64,000 nt of DNA from Ramlibacter pinisoli (GTDB taxonomy: Bacteria; Pseudomonadota; Gammaproteobacteria; Burkholderiales; Burkholderiaceae_C): positions 434,001 to 498,000 of the forward strand of contig NZ_WSEL01000009.1 in NCBI RefSeq assembly GCF_009758015.1, in the 5' to 3' direction. The translations under genes and the position numbers were made by a program. The stretch's first letter is position 1. Each line of letters starts with the position of its first letter. The notes beneath the pieces are model-generated. The model had not been told where the DNA came from. It worked only from the letters and a program-made list of their open reading frames with translations, and did not search any database. Positions 38,166 through 51,300 of the stretch are shown here, in pieces.

Positions 38166-39185
38166 ATGAGCCTCGCCCAGTCCCGCCTCGAAGTGCTGCC
38201 GCGCAGCCTGCAGGTGCTGCTCGCCCTCGGGCTGGTGGCGCTGGTGGCCTGCCCCTTCGTCACCACCGACTTCTACGCCCAGATGGTCGCCCGGATGATG
38301 ATCCTGGCCATCTTCGCGATGAGCCTGGACCTGCTGCAGGGCGTCACCGGCCTGGTGTCCCTGGGCCACGCCGCGTTCTTCGGCCTCGGCGGCTACGCGC
38401 TGTCGCTGGTGTCCTCGGACGCCGGCGCGGTCAGCCTGTGGTGGACGCTGCCGCTGGCGGTGGCGGTGGCAGCGCTGTTCGCGCTGGTCATCGGCTTCTT
38501 CGTGGTCCGCACCCACGGCATCTACTTCATCATGGTCACGATGGCATTCGCCCAGATGTTGTTCTACCTGGTGTTCGACAACAAGGACCTGCGGATCGCC
38601 GGCCTGTCGCTGCGGCTGGGCGGCTCCGACGGCATCTACATCAACTTCAAGCCGGACGCGGGCCTGGTCGACCTGGAGAACAAGACCGTCTTCTACTACT
38701 TCACCCTGGCTTGCCTGCTGGCGGTGTACGCCTTCCTGCGCCGCCTGCTCTGGAGCCCGTTCGGCCGCGTGCTGGCCGGCATCCGCGTCAATGAGCACCG
38801 CATGCGGGCTCTGGGTTACGGCACCTTCGGCTACAAGCTGGCCGCCTTCACGCTGGCCGGCGCGCTGGCCGGCTTGGCCGGCTACCTGTGGGGCGCGCAG
38901 ACCGGCTTCATGAACCCCGAGCTGCTCGGGTTCCACATGAGCGCGCACGCCATCATGATGGTCATCCTCGGCGGCATGGGCAACTTCGCCGGCGCCATCG
39001 CCGGGGCCTTCGCCTTCGAGTACCTCCTGCACGTCTTCAAGGACCTGCCGACGATCGGCGGCTTCAACACCGGCAAGCACTGGCAGCTCTGGATCGGCCT
39101 GTTCATCGTGGTGGTGGTGGCGTTCGCGCCGCGCGGCCTGCTGGGCGTGGCCGAGCGGCTGCTGCGCCGCAGGGAGGCACCATGA
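38166..39185 (+). CDS. Liv-type ABC transporter permease (LivM-like)
   Basis: The 339-residue protein is the second permease, with the LivM hallmarks MSLDLLQGVTGLVSLGHAAFFGLGGYA and GPFGRVLAGIR-like SPFGRVLAGIRVNEHRMRALGY near the cytoplasmic EAA loop, then GGMGNFAGAIAGAFAF. It follows the LivH-like gene by 34 bases. A 58-base gap separates it from the first ATPase gene. Confidence 0.92.
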   Translation: MSLAQSRLEVLPRSLQVLLALGLVALVACPFVTTDFYAQMVARMMILAIFAMSLDLLQGVTGLVSLGHAAFFGLGGYALSLVSSDAGAVSLWWTLPLAVAVAALFALVIGFFVVRTHGIYFIMVTMAFAQMLFYLVFDNKDLRIAGLSLRLGGSDGIYINFKPDAGLVDLENKTVFYYFTLACLLAVYAFLRRLLWSPFGRVLAGIRVNEHRMRALGYGTFGYKLAAFTLAGALAGLAGYLWGAQTGFMNPELLGFHMSAHAIMMVILGGMGNFAGAIAGAFAFEYLLHVFKDLPTIGGFNTGKHWQLWIGLFIVVVVAFAPRGLLGVAERLLRRREAP

Positions 39186-39243
39186 GCCGCCCGGCCGCTC
39201 CGACGGCTCATGGCACCGCAGCGCATGGCGCGGAGGTCGTCCA

Positions 39244-39999
39244 ATGAGCGACGGCACAGTGCTGGTGCAGGCGCGCCAGCTCACCAAGCGCTTCGGCGGC
39301 CTGGCGGCCGTGCACGACGTCTCGCTCGAGCTCTGGCTGGGCCGCATCCATGCGGTGATCGGCCCCAACGGCGCCGGCAAGTCGACGTTGACCAATTTGC
39401 TTTCGGGCGACCTGCCGCCCACCACCGGCAGCGTCAGCCTCGCCGGCACCGAGATCACCGGCCGCACCCCGGAGGCCATCTCGCGCGCCGGCCTGGGCCG
39501 CAGCTACCAGAAGACCAACATCTTCCTGCCGTTCACCGTCTGGGAGAACGTGCGGCTGGCCGCGCAGTCGCGCGCCCAGCACCCGGCCAGCTGGCTGCGC
39601 CGCGCCACCGCGTTCGCCGGCACCAACGAGCGGGCCGAGCGGGCGCTGGAGCTCGCCGGCCTGGCGCCGCGCCGCGATGCCATCGCGGGCACCATCAGCC
39701 ACGGCGAGCAGCGCCAGCTCGAGATCGCCATGACCCTGGCCACCGCGCCGCGGGTGCTGCTGCTCGACGAACCCCTGGCCGGCATGGGCACCGCCGAGGC
39801 CGAGCGCATGGTCGACCTGCTGCAGCGGCTGAAGGACGCCCACGCCATGCTGCTCGTCGAACACGACATGGACGCCGTCTTCGCGCTGGCCGATCGCCTG
39901 ACCGTCATGGTCGACGGGAAGGTCATCGCCTCCGGCACGCCGCCCGAGATCCGCCACGACGCAGGCGTGCGGGCCGCCTACCTGGGCGAGGAACACTGA
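39244..39999 (+). CDS. Liv-type ABC transporter ATPase (LivG-like)
   Basis: The 251-residue ATPase has Walker A GPNGAGKST (about residues 39-47), the signature ISHGEQRQLEIAM, where SHGEQ replaces the usual SGGQ/SYGEQ, Walker B VLLLDEPLAGM and the switch His in LVEHDMD. It pairs with the next ATPase to power the importer. The C-terminal extension is typical of branched-chain-type ATPases. Confidence 0.92.
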   Translation: MSDGTVLVQARQLTKRFGGLAAVHDVSLELWLGRIHAVIGPNGAGKSTLTNLLSGDLPPTTGSVSLAGTEITGRTPEAISRAGLGRSYQKTNIFLPFTVWENVRLAAQSRAQHPASWLRRATAFAGTNERAERALELAGLAPRRDAIAGTISHGEQRQLEIAMTLATAPRVLLLDEPLAGMGTAEAERMVDLLQRLKDAHAMLLVEHDMDAVFALADRLTVMVDGKVIASGTPPEIRHDAGVRAAYLGEEH

Positions 40000-40000
40000 G

Positions 40001-40717
40001 ATGGCGGCGCCCCTGCTGATCGAGGCCCGCGGCCTGCACACCTACTACGGCCAGAGCCACATCCTGCGCGGCATCGACTTCCACGTCGCGCGCGGCGAGA
40101 CCATCGGCCTCATGGGCCGCAACGGCATGGGCAAGAGCACCCTGCTCAAGACCCTCGTGGGGCTGGTGCGCCCGCGCACGGGGTCGGTGCAGGTGATGGG
40201 CCAGGACATGACCCGGCGCCCGACGTACGAGATCGCCCAGGCGGGCGTGGCCTACGTGCCCGAGGGGCGCGGCATCTTCGGCAACCTGTCGGTGGTCGAG
40301 AACCTGAGGATGGCGGCCCGCCCCGGCAGCCGCGGCCAGCGCGACTGGACCTACGAGCGGGTGCTGGAGACCTTCCCGCGGCTGGCCGAGCGCCTGGCGC
40401 ACGGCGGCCAGCAACTGTCCGGCGGCGAGCAGCAGATGCTCACCATCGGCCGCGCGTTGATGACCAACCCCGACGTGCTCATCCTCGACGAAGCCACCGA
40501 AGGGCTGGCCCCGCTCATCGCACGCGAGATCTGGCGCATCTGTGCCGTCATCCGTGAATCCGGCATCTCGACGGTCATCGTCGACAAGAACTGGAAGCAC
40601 GTCACGCAGCTGACCAACCGCAACCTCATCCTGGTCAAGGGTGAGGTCGTGTTCAGCGGCACGTCCGACGAATTGCGGGCGCATCCCGAGGTCCTGGCCC
40701 AGCATCTGGGCGTGTAA
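40001..40717 (+). CDS. Liv-type ABC transporter ATPase (LivF-like)
   Basis: The 238-residue ATPase has Walker A GRNGMGKST, signature LSGGEQQMLTIGRAL and Walker B VLILDEATEGLAP. It begins one base after the LivG-like stop, so the two are tightly coupled. At the switch position it reads VDKNWKH instead of the common xEQ/xEH, a variation seen in LivF-like proteins of aromatic-acid transport operons. It completes the importer. Confidence 0.92.
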   Translation: MAAPLLIEARGLHTYYGQSHILRGIDFHVARGETIGLMGRNGMGKSTLLKTLVGLVRPRTGSVQVMGQDMTRRPTYEIAQAGVAYVPEGRGIFGNLSVVENLRMAARPGSRGQRDWTYERVLETFPRLAERLAHGGQQLSGGEQQMLTIGRALMTNPDVLILDEATEGLAPLIAREIWRICAVIRESGISTVIVDKNWKHVTQLTNRNLILVKGEVVFSGTSDELRAHPEVLAQHLGV

Positions 40718-40727
40718 GGGCCGGGGC

Positions 40728-40748
40728 ATTGCGGGCACGCCCCGCAAT
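40728..40748 (+). repeat. Perfect hairpin ATTGCGGG/CCCGCAAT downstream of livF-like gene
   Basis: An 8-bp perfect stem with a 5-base loop lies 11 bases after the importer operon. It has the same core as the dispersed repeats just beyond. It has no T run, so it is more likely a repeat-derived mRNA-end hairpin than a classical terminator. Confidence 0.6.
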
Positions 40749-40761
40749 CTGTCCCTACTTC

Positions 40762-40925
40762 CGTCATTGCGGGCTTGACCCGCAATCCATCTCCCACGCC
40801 AGGCCTGGACGCGTCCGGATTGCGGAGATGGATGCTGGGTCGAGCCCGGCATGACGACGGTTGTTGCGGAGCTCGGGACCGGCATGACGACCGTTGTTGC
40901 GGAGTTCGAGCCCGGCATGACAACC
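40762..40925. repeat. Dispersed palindromic repeat cluster (copy at 40.8 kb)
   Basis: This 413-base gene-free stretch (40718-41130) holds a left arm CGTCATTGCGGGCTTGACCC... (40762-40795), a right arm CGGAGATGGATGCTGGGTCG... (40823-40858), and then two further near-repeats of GTTGTTGCGGAG...CCGGCATGAC (about 40860-40925). The arms are inverted repeats of each other and each contains its own hairpin. The left arm is identical over 34 bases to that at 57867. The rest of the gap (40926-41130) shows no gene and should hold the promoter of the glycogen operon. Confidence 0.85.
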
Positions 40926-41130
40926 GCCATGGCGGGGTCCTCTCCTTGTCAGCCTCCAGCCCACTGCTGACTTCCTTTTCCGCTTCCTGCTGAGCGGCCG
41001 CCCAGCCCGCCGCGACGTCGGCGCAATCGGCGCCCGGGTGTAGGTGTCGGCCTACGGTGTTTGGCCCGTGCATCCTTCATTCTGGTGATGGACGAGGACC
41101 CAGAATTTTTCCTCACGCAAGTTACGGAAC

Positions 41131-43044
41131 ATGACGGCCACACCGACTCATCGAGGCGACCTGCCGAACGCTGCCGTGGGCAGCATCTCCGGCCCCGGCG
41201 CCCCACGGCCGAGCCACCATTTCCGCCAGTACGACGTGATGGGCGCCCATCTCGACGGCAGCGGCACGCGCTTCACGGTCTGGGCCCCGAATGCGCTCAG
41301 CGTCTGCGTCGCCGGCAGCTTCAACGGCTGGCACGGCGAGTCGCTGGAACGCATCGACGACGGCAGCGGGCTGTGGCACGGTCGCGTCGAGGGGGCACGG
41401 GCCGGTGACTATTACAAGTACCGCATCCAGGGCGCGCACGGCGGCTGGATGGACAAGGCCGACCCGTACGCGATGCGCTGCGAGCACCCGCCCGGCACGG
41501 CGTCCCAGATCTGGGAGCTGTCGCACGGCTGGGGCGACCGCGAGTGGATGGCGCAGCGCGGCCAGCGCCAGTCGCACCGGGCCCCGATGTCCATCTACGA
41601 GGTGCACCTCGGCTCGTGGCAGCGCGAGGAAGACGGGCGCATGCTCAACTACCGCGACATCGCGGTGCGCCTGGCCTCGCACTGCCGTGCCATGGGCTTC
41701 ACGCACGTGGAGCTGATGCCGGTCGCCGAGCACCCGTTCTACGGTTCCTGGGGCTACCAGACCACCGGCTATTTCGCGCCGACGGCACGCTACGGCACGC
41801 CGCAGGACCTGATGGTGATGGTCGACACGCTGCACCAGCATGGCATCGGCGTCCTGCTCGACTGGGTGGGTTCGCACTTCCCGGCCGACTGGCATGCGCT
41901 GGCCCAGTTCGACGGCACCGCGCTGTACGAGCACCAGGACCCGCGGCTGGGCTACCACCCGCAGTGGAACAGCCTGATCTTCAACTACGGCCGCTACGAG
42001 GTGCGCGACTTCCTGATCAGCAATGCGCTGTTCTGGCTGGAGAAGTACCACTTCGACGGCCTGCGCGTGGACGCCGTCGCATCGATGCTGTACCTGGACT
42101 TCGCCCGCGAGCCCGGCCAGTGGATCCCGAACCAGTTCGGCGGCAATCAGAACCTGGAGGCCGTGCGCTTCCTGCAGGACCTCAACAGCGCCGTCTACGC
42201 CCAGTTCCCGGACGTGCATGTCATCGCCGAGGAATCCACCGCCTGGGCCGGCGTGTCGCGCCCGGTGCACCACGGCGGCCTGGGCTTCGGCATGAAGTGG
42301 AACATGGGCTGGATGAACGACACGCTGCGCTACATCGCGCGGCCGCACTTCTACCGGCGCTGGCATGGCGACGACATCCGCTTCTCCTCGGTCTACGCCT
42401 TCAACGAGAACTTCGTCCTGCCGCTCTCGCATGACGAGGTCGTCTACGGCAAGGGCAGCCTGCTGGGCCGCCAGCCCGGCGACGAATGGCAACGCTTCGC
42501 GGGCCTGCGCTGCCTGTACGGCCTGATGTGGACACACCCGGGCAAGAAGCTGCTGTTCATGGGCGGCGAGTTCGGCCAGCTGCAGGAGTGGCACCACGAG
42601 CGCACGCTCGACTGGCACCTGTGGGCGCGGCCCCTGCACGCCGGCGTGGCGCGCTGGGTGGCGGACCTGAACGCGGCCTACCGCTCGCTGCCTGCACTGC
42701 ACGTGAACGATTTCGACGCCGAGGGCTTCGGCTGGCTGCCGGTGGACACCGGCGAGCCGCAGACGGTGCTGGCCTTCGTGCGCCGCGGCGCGCCCGGCGA
42801 CGCGCCGGTGGTCGCCCTGTGCAACATGACGGCCGAGCCGCGCGTCGCGCTGCGCGTCGGCCTGCCCTGCGCCGGCGCCTGGCGCGAACTGCTCAACAGC
42901 GACGCGACCGGCTATGGCGGCAGCGGCATGGGCAACCTCGGCCGCGTGGACGCCACCGACACCCCGCTGGCGGACTGCCCCGCCAGCGCCACGCTCACCC
43001 TGCCCCCCCTGGCCACCCTGGTCCTGGTGGCGCAAGCCAATTGA
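41131..43044 (+). CDS. glgB: 1,4-alpha-glucan branching enzyme GlgB
   Basis: The 637-residue GH13 enzyme has an N-terminal CBM48 domain ([20 protein letters not shown]) and a catalytic barrel with nucleophile Asp314 ([12 protein letters not shown]), acid/base Glu367 (IAEESTAW) and [15 protein letters not shown]. It makes the alpha-1,6 branches of glycogen. It lacks the extra N-terminal module of the long (about 730-residue) GlgB proteins. In conserved region I it reads [10 protein letters not shown], with Gly in place of the usual Pro. It is the first gene of the glycogen/trehalose operon. Confidence 0.95.
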   Translation: MTATPTHRGDLPNAAVGSISGPGAPRPSHHFRQYDVMGAHLDGSGTRFTVWAPNALSVCVAGSFNGWHGESLERIDDGSGLWHGRVEGARAGDYYKYRIQGAHGGWMDKADPYAMRCEHPPGTASQIWELSHGWGDREWMAQRGQRQSHRAPMSIYEVHLGSWQREEDGRMLNYRDIAVRLASHCRAMGFTHVELMPVAEHPFYGSWGYQTTGYFAPTARYGTPQDLMVMVDTLHQHGIGVLLDWVGSHFPADWHALAQFDGTALYEHQDPRLGYHPQWNSLIFNYGRYEVRDFLISNALFWLEKYHFDGLRVDAVASMLYLDFAREPGQWIPNQFGGNQNLEAVRFLQDLNSAVYAQFPDVHVIAEESTAWAGVSRPVHHGGLGFGMKWNMGWMNDTLRYIARPHFYRRWHGDDIRFSSVYAFNENFVLPLSHDEVVYGKGSLLGRQPGDEWQRFAGLRCLYGLMWTHPGKKLLFMGGEFGQLQEWHHERTLDWHLWARPLHAGVARWVADLNAAYRSLPALHVNDFDAEGFGWLPVDTGEPQTVLAFVRRGAPGDAPVVALCNMTAEPRVALRVGLPCAGAWRELLNSDATGYGGSGMGNLGRVDATDTPLADCPASATLTLPPLATLVLVAQAN

Positions 43045-43069
43045 CAGAGCCCGTTCTGGAGGAGAACAC

Positions 43070-44355
43070 ATGCCCGATCACCGCAACGTCCTGGCCTTCG
43101 TGATGGCCGGCGGAGAAGGTTCCCGCCTGCACCCGCTGACCGCCGAGCGCTGCAAACCCGCCGTTCCCTTCAACGGCAAGCACCGGATCGTGGACTTCGT
43201 CCTGTCCAACCTGGTGAACTCGGAGATCTATTCGGTCTACATGCTGGTGCAGTACAAGTCGCAGTCGCTCATCGAGCACGTGCGCCAGACCTGGACCATG
43301 GCGCGCTTCATGCCGCAGCACTTCATCACCTGCGTGCCGCCCCAGATGCGCAACGGCCCCGAGTGGTTCCAGGGCACGGCCGACGCGGTGTTCCAGAACA
43401 TCCACCTGATCGAGACCATGAAGCCGGACCTGGTGGCGGTGTTCGGCGCCGACCACATCTACCGCATGGACGTGCGGCAGATGATCGACTTCCACATCCA
43501 GAGCGGCGCCGCCGCCAGCGTGGCCACCCTGCCGGTGCGCCTGTCGCAGAGCGACCAGTTCGGCATCGTCGACATCGACGACAACAACCGCATCGTCGAC
43601 TTCAAGGAAAAGCCCTCCACCTGCGACCCGATGCCGGGCAGCACCACCCATGCGCTGGGCTCCATGGGCAACTACATCTTCAACGCCGACGTCCTGCTCG
43701 AGCAGCTGCGAAAGATGCACGAGAACGGCACCAGCGACTTCGGCAAGCACATCCTGCCGTCGATGGTGAAGAGCCACAAGCTGGTGGCCTACGACTTCGA
43801 CACCAACCACATCCCCGGCACCGAGCCCTACGAGGAGCACGGCTACTGGCGCGACGTGGGCACCATCGACGCCTACTTCGACGCCCACTTCGACACGCTG
43901 GGTGCGGCGCCCAAGTTCCGCATGACCAACGCCCGCTGGCCGATCTACGCCAGCCCCGACCAGGCCGAGTCGGCCCAGATCGAGAACGGCGTCATCAACC
44001 GCTCGGTGGTGGGCTCCGGCAGCATCATCGACGGCGCCTCGCTCGACCACGCGATGCTGCGCCGCTCGGTGCTGGTCGAACGCGGCGCCCGCCTGGAGCA
44101 CTGCATCGTGATGGAGCACTCGCGCATCGGCCGCGGGGCGCAGGTGCGGCGCGCCATCGTCGACCAGGACAACGACGTGCCGGCCGGCGAGCGCATCGGC
44201 TTCGACCTGGCGCACGACCGCAAGCGCTTCCACGTCACCGACAGCGGCATCGTGGTGGTGCCGGCGGGCTACTTCCATCCCGGCGCCAAGCACCATGCCC
44301 ACCCCGCCGCCCGGCCCGCCGTGCGCACCGGCAAGGGCCGGCTGGAGGTCGTTGC

Positions 44356-44359
<4 letters not shown>
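43070..44359 (+). CDS. glgC: Glucose-1-phosphate adenylyltransferase GlgC
   Basis: The 429-residue enzyme has the nucleotidyltransferase motif [33 protein letters not shown], the glucose-1-phosphate site FKEKPS, and a C-terminal left-handed beta-helix with hexapeptide repeats ([22 protein letters not shown]). It makes ADP-glucose for GlgA, the committed step of glycogen synthesis. The ribosome site GGAGGAGA before ATG 43070 is the best in the operon. The C-terminal tail after the beta helix is His/Ala-rich. Its stop overlaps the glgX start. Confidence 0.95.
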
Positions 44360-46514
<2,155 letters not shown>

Positions 46515-46518
<4 letters not shown>

Positions 46519-48371
46519 CCGAACCGATGTCGCCGCGCTTCGGCGCGACCCTGCGCCCGCAAGGCGGCGTGGAGTTCTCCCTCTGGGGGCCGGCCGCGCG
46601 CGAGGCCCGCCTGGCCTTGTACGACGAAGTGGGCGCCAAGCCCACCCTGCTGGAAGCGCGGCGCGACGCCGAGGGCTGGTGGACCTGCCACGTGCCCGCG
46701 GCGGCGGCCGGCCAGCTGTACCACTGGCGCATCGACGACGAGCTCATGGTCCCGGACCCGGCCTCGCGCTGCAACCCGCACGGCGTCCACCAGCCCAGCA
46801 TGGTGGTCGACCCGCAGGCGTTCGCCTGGGACGCCGGCTGGAGCGGCCGCCCGTGGCGCGACGTCGTGCTGTACGAACTGCACCTGGGCGCGTTCACGCC
46901 CGAGGGCACCTTCGATGCCGCCGCGGCGCGGCTGCCGGAGCTGGCCGCGCTGGGCATCACCGCCATCGAGCTGATGCCGCTGGCCGCCTTCCCGGGCCGC
47001 TTCGGCTGGGGCTACGACGGCGTGCTGCCGTTCGCGCCGCATGCCGCGTACGGCACGCCGCAGGAGCTCAAGGCCTTCATCCAGCAGGCGCACCGGCTGG
47101 GCCTGATGGTGTTCCTGGACGTCGTCTACAACCACTTCGGGCCGGAAGGCAACTACCTCCACCGCTACGCGCCGCAGTTCTTCTCGCGCACGCGCAGCAG
47201 CCCCTGGGGCGCGGCGATCAACTTCGACGGCCCCGGCAGCCGCTGGGTGCGCGAATTCTTCATCCGCAACGCGGTGCACTGGACCACCGAGTACCGGTTC
47301 GACGGCCTGCGGCTGGATGCCGTGCATGCGATCGCGGACGACAGCCGCCCGCACGTGCTCGAGGAGCTGTCGGCGCGGGTGCGCGCGGCGACGGCGGGCC
47401 GCCAGGTCCACCTGGTGCTGGAGAACGAGAACAACCAGCACCAACGGCTGGCCACCACGCCGGTTGCCGGCCGCTACGACGCGCAGTGGAACGACGACTT
47501 CCACCATGCGCTGCACGTCGCGCTGACCGGCGAGACCGGCGGCTACTACCACGACTATGGCGGCACGCCGGCCGAGCAGCCGCTGGACCTGCTGGCGCGC
47601 TGCCTCACGCACGGCATGCTGTTCGAGGACAGCCGGCGCAAGCCCGGCGGCGCCCGCGAGACACCGCGCGCCACGCCGGCGATCCCGCTCGGCACGCTGG
47701 TCAATTTCGCCCACAACCACGACCAGGTGGGCAACCGCGCGTTCGGCGAGCGGCTCGCCGTGCTGGCCGGACCGGACGCCGCCCCGCTCGCCACGCTGCT
47801 GGCCCTGCTCACGCCGGCAGTGCCCATGCTGTTCCTGGGCGAGGAATTCGGCAGCACCCATCCCTGGCTGTACTTCGCCGACTGGGAGGGCGACCTGAAG
47901 AAGGCGGTGCAGGAAGGCCGCCGGCGCGAGTTCGGGCATGTCAGCAAGACCGTCGACGGCCGGCCGCTGCCGCTGCCCGACCCGTGCAGCGCCGCGACCT
48001 TCGACGCCAGCCGTCCCGATCCCGCCGAGCGGTCCAGCCCGCAGGGACAGGCCTGGCTGGCCATGGTGCGCGAGGCACTGGCGGCGCGCAGGCGCTGGAT
48101 CGCGCCGCGCCATGACCAGCTGCTGACCGGCCAGCACACCGCCCAGCGCGTCGGCCCGACCGGCATCGCCGTGCAGTGGCGTTACGCCGACGGCCAGGTG
48201 CTCGCCCTGGACATCAACCTCGGCGGCGAGGCGCTGCAGGCCCCCCCGCAACGGCCCGGCCCCGTCGAGGCGCAGGACGTGTTCCGGCACCGCTGGCCCG
48301 CGGACGCCTCCGCCGCGACCTGGCCCGCGTGGGCGGCGCGCTGGCGCATCGGACCCGACATCACGCAATGA
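46515..48371 (+). CDS. treZ: Malto-oligosyltrehalose trehalohydrolase TreZ
   Basis: The 618-residue GH13 enzyme starts at GTG 46515, which overlaps the glgX stop (GTGA). It has the N-terminal carbohydrate-binding fold, LYELHLGAFTPEGTFDAAAARL, DVVYNHFGPEGNYL, nucleophile Asp268 (GLRLDAVHAI), acid/base Glu in VLENENN, and FAHNHDQVGNRAFGER, all TreZ hallmarks. It cuts free trehalose from maltooligosyl trehalose made by TreY. The gene order places it directly before the TreY-containing fusion. Confidence 0.94.
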
Positions 48372-48387
48372 CATCCCGCGCCCTCCC

Positions 48388-51300
48388 ATGAGCCTCGACC
48401 AGGACGAGACCGACCTTGCGCAGCAGGCCGAGCGCCACGGCGTGGCGCTGCGCTACCACTCCTTCTGGGGCGAGGACAAGCAGGTGGCGCCCGAAGTGCT
48501 GGCGCAGGCCCTCACGAGCATGGGCCTGCACCGGACGCCGCCGACCGGCGACGAGTCCCTGCCGCCCGTGCAGGTGGCGCTCGAGGGCGATCCCATCCGC
48601 CTCGCCTGGCGCGCCCCCGCACCGGCCACCGGCTGGCGGCTCGCGCCCGAGCAGGCGTCGGCTGCCGGCTACAGCGGCGCCGTGGAGCGCCACGGCGACA
48701 GCTGGGTCATCGACCTGCCGCCCTCGCTGGCCACCGGCTACTGGCAGCTGACGGTCGACGGCGACGCAGCCGCGCGTTGCCTGGTGGTGGTGGCGCCGCG
48801 CCGCTGCTGGGCCCCCGACGCGCTGCTCGGCGGCCAGCGCTGGTGGGGCTGCACCATCCAGCTGTACGCCCTGCGCTCATCGCGCAACTGGGGCATCGGC
48901 GACTTCGGCGACCTGCGCCGGCTGGTCGACACGGCCGCGCGCCAGGGCGCCTCGTTCATCGGCCTGTCGCCGCTGCATGCGCTGTTCCCGCACCGGCCGG
49001 AGGTGGCGAGCCCCTACAGCCCGTCCAGCCGGATGGCGCTCAATCCCATCTACATCGACGTGCAGGCGCTGGCCGAACTGGCGGGCAGCGAGGAAGCCAG
49101 CCGCAAGCTGCACGGCGAGGAGTTCCAGGACCGGCTGCGGCGGCTGCGCGACGCCGAGATGGTCGACTACCCGGGCGTCGCCGCCGCCAAGGAGGAGATG
49201 CTGCTGGCGCTGTGGCGGCATTTCGAGCAGCACGAGCTGCACCCCGACCGCTCGCGCGGAGCGCACTTCGCGCGCTTCATGCAGGAGCGCGAGTCCACGC
49301 TGGGCCAGCACGCGCTGTTCGAAGCCCTGCAAGGCCACCTGTTCGCACAGGACCCGGGCGTGTGGGGCTGGCCGGCCTGGCCGGAGGCCTACCGGGATCC
49401 GCAGGGCGAGGCCGTCCAGGAGTTCCGCCGGACCCACGCCTCGGCGATCCAGTTCCGCTTCTGGCTGCAGTGGCTGGCCGAGGTGCAGCTGGAATCGGTG
49501 CAGCGCTACGCGCGCTCGCGCGGCATGGGCCTGGGCCTGTACTGCGACCTCGCCGTCGGCGTGAACGAGGGTGGCGCCGAGACCTGGGTCCAGCCGTCGC
49601 TCTATGCGCTGGGGATGCACGTGGGGGCGCCACCCGATCCGCTGAACGCGCTGGGGCAGGACTGGGGCCTGCCGCCGCTCAACCCGGTGCAGCTGAAGGC
49701 CGCGCGCTACCAGCCCTTCATCGAGACCCTGCGTGCCAACATGCGGCACAGCGGCGCGCTGCGCATGGACCACGTGATGGCGCTGATGCGCCTGTTCTGG
49801 ATCGGCGGCCAGGGCGGCACCTACGTCAGCTACCCGCTGGCCGACCTGCTGGGCATCCTGGCGCTGGAAAGCCACCGCCACCAGTGCATGGTCATCGGCG
49901 AGGACCTGGGCAACGTGGCGCCGGCAATGCGCGAGGCGATGCGCGAGCGCACCCTGCTGTCGTACCGGCCGCTGCTGTTCGAGCGCGGCGAGGACGGCAG
50001 CTTCCGGGCACCCAGCGACTGGCAGCCGCAGGCGCTGGCGGTGGTCAGCACGCACGACCTGCCGACCCTGCGCGGCTTCTGGCTGGGCGAGGACCTGGAA
50101 CTGCTGGGCAAGCTGAACCTGTTCCCGGACGGCCCCGCGCAGGACCAGGCCGTGATCGCGCGCGCGCAGGACCGGGCACGGCTGCTGATCGCGCTGCAGC
50201 ACCAGGACCTGCTGCCGCCCGACACCAGCACGCAACCGACTTCGGTGCCCGATGCCACGCCGGCCTTCACCGCCGCGGTCTATGCCTTCCTCGCCCGCAC
50301 CCCCTGCTGGCTGGTCGGCGTGCAGCTGGAGGACGTCACCGGCCAGCTGCTGCAGGTCAACGTGCCGGGCACCACCGAGGACCGATTCCCCAACTGGCGC
50401 CGCAAGATCGCGGTCGCCGTCGAGGACCTGGCGGCCGACGAGCGCTTCGCCGCCGTGGCGGCCGTGCTGCGGGCCGAGCGCAGCGGCCCGGCCCCCGACG
50501 TCGGCCCCACCGAGTTGCCCGACCTGGCCACGGCGCGCATCCCGGTCGCCACCTACCGGGTGCAGTTCCACGAGGGCTGCAGCTTCGCCGACGTGACCGA
50601 GGCGGTGCCCTACCTGCACCAGCTGGGCATCAGCCACCTGTACAGCAGCCCCTACCTGCGGGCGCGGCCGGGCAGCACGCACGGCTACGACATCATCGAC
50701 CACACGGCGCTCAACCCCGAGGTGGGCGACGAGCGCGACTTCGAGCGCCTGTGCCATGCACTGCGGCGCCATGGCATGGGCCAGATGCTGGACCTGGTGC
50801 CCAACCACATGGGCGTGCTGGAGGCCGACAACGCGTGGTGGCTGGAGGTGCTGGAGCACGGCCAGGCCTCGGCCCACGCGCACACCTTCGACATCGAATG
50901 GGCGCCCTCGGCGCCCGAGATGCGCGGCCGGGTGCTGCTGCCGGTGCTGGGCGACCAGTACGGCCGCATCCTCGAATCGGGCGAGCTGCAGCTGACCTTC
51001 GCCGCCGAGACGGGCGAGTTCGGCCTGCGCTACTGGGACCACCGCTTCCCGATCGACCCGGCGACCTACCCGGACATCCTGTCCGTGCTGCCGGCACCGC
51101 CGGCGCAGGACGAGGCCGAGAGCGACAGCCATGCCGTGGTGGCGTCGGTGCTGGCGTCGTTCGAGCGCCTGCCCGCGCGCGACAGCCAGGACGACGAGCA
51201 GCGCCGCGCCCGCGTGCGCGACGCCGCCATCTACAAGCGCCAGCTCGCCCGCCTGGTGTCCCGCAACGACTGGCTGGCGCACTGGATCGACAGCTGCGTG

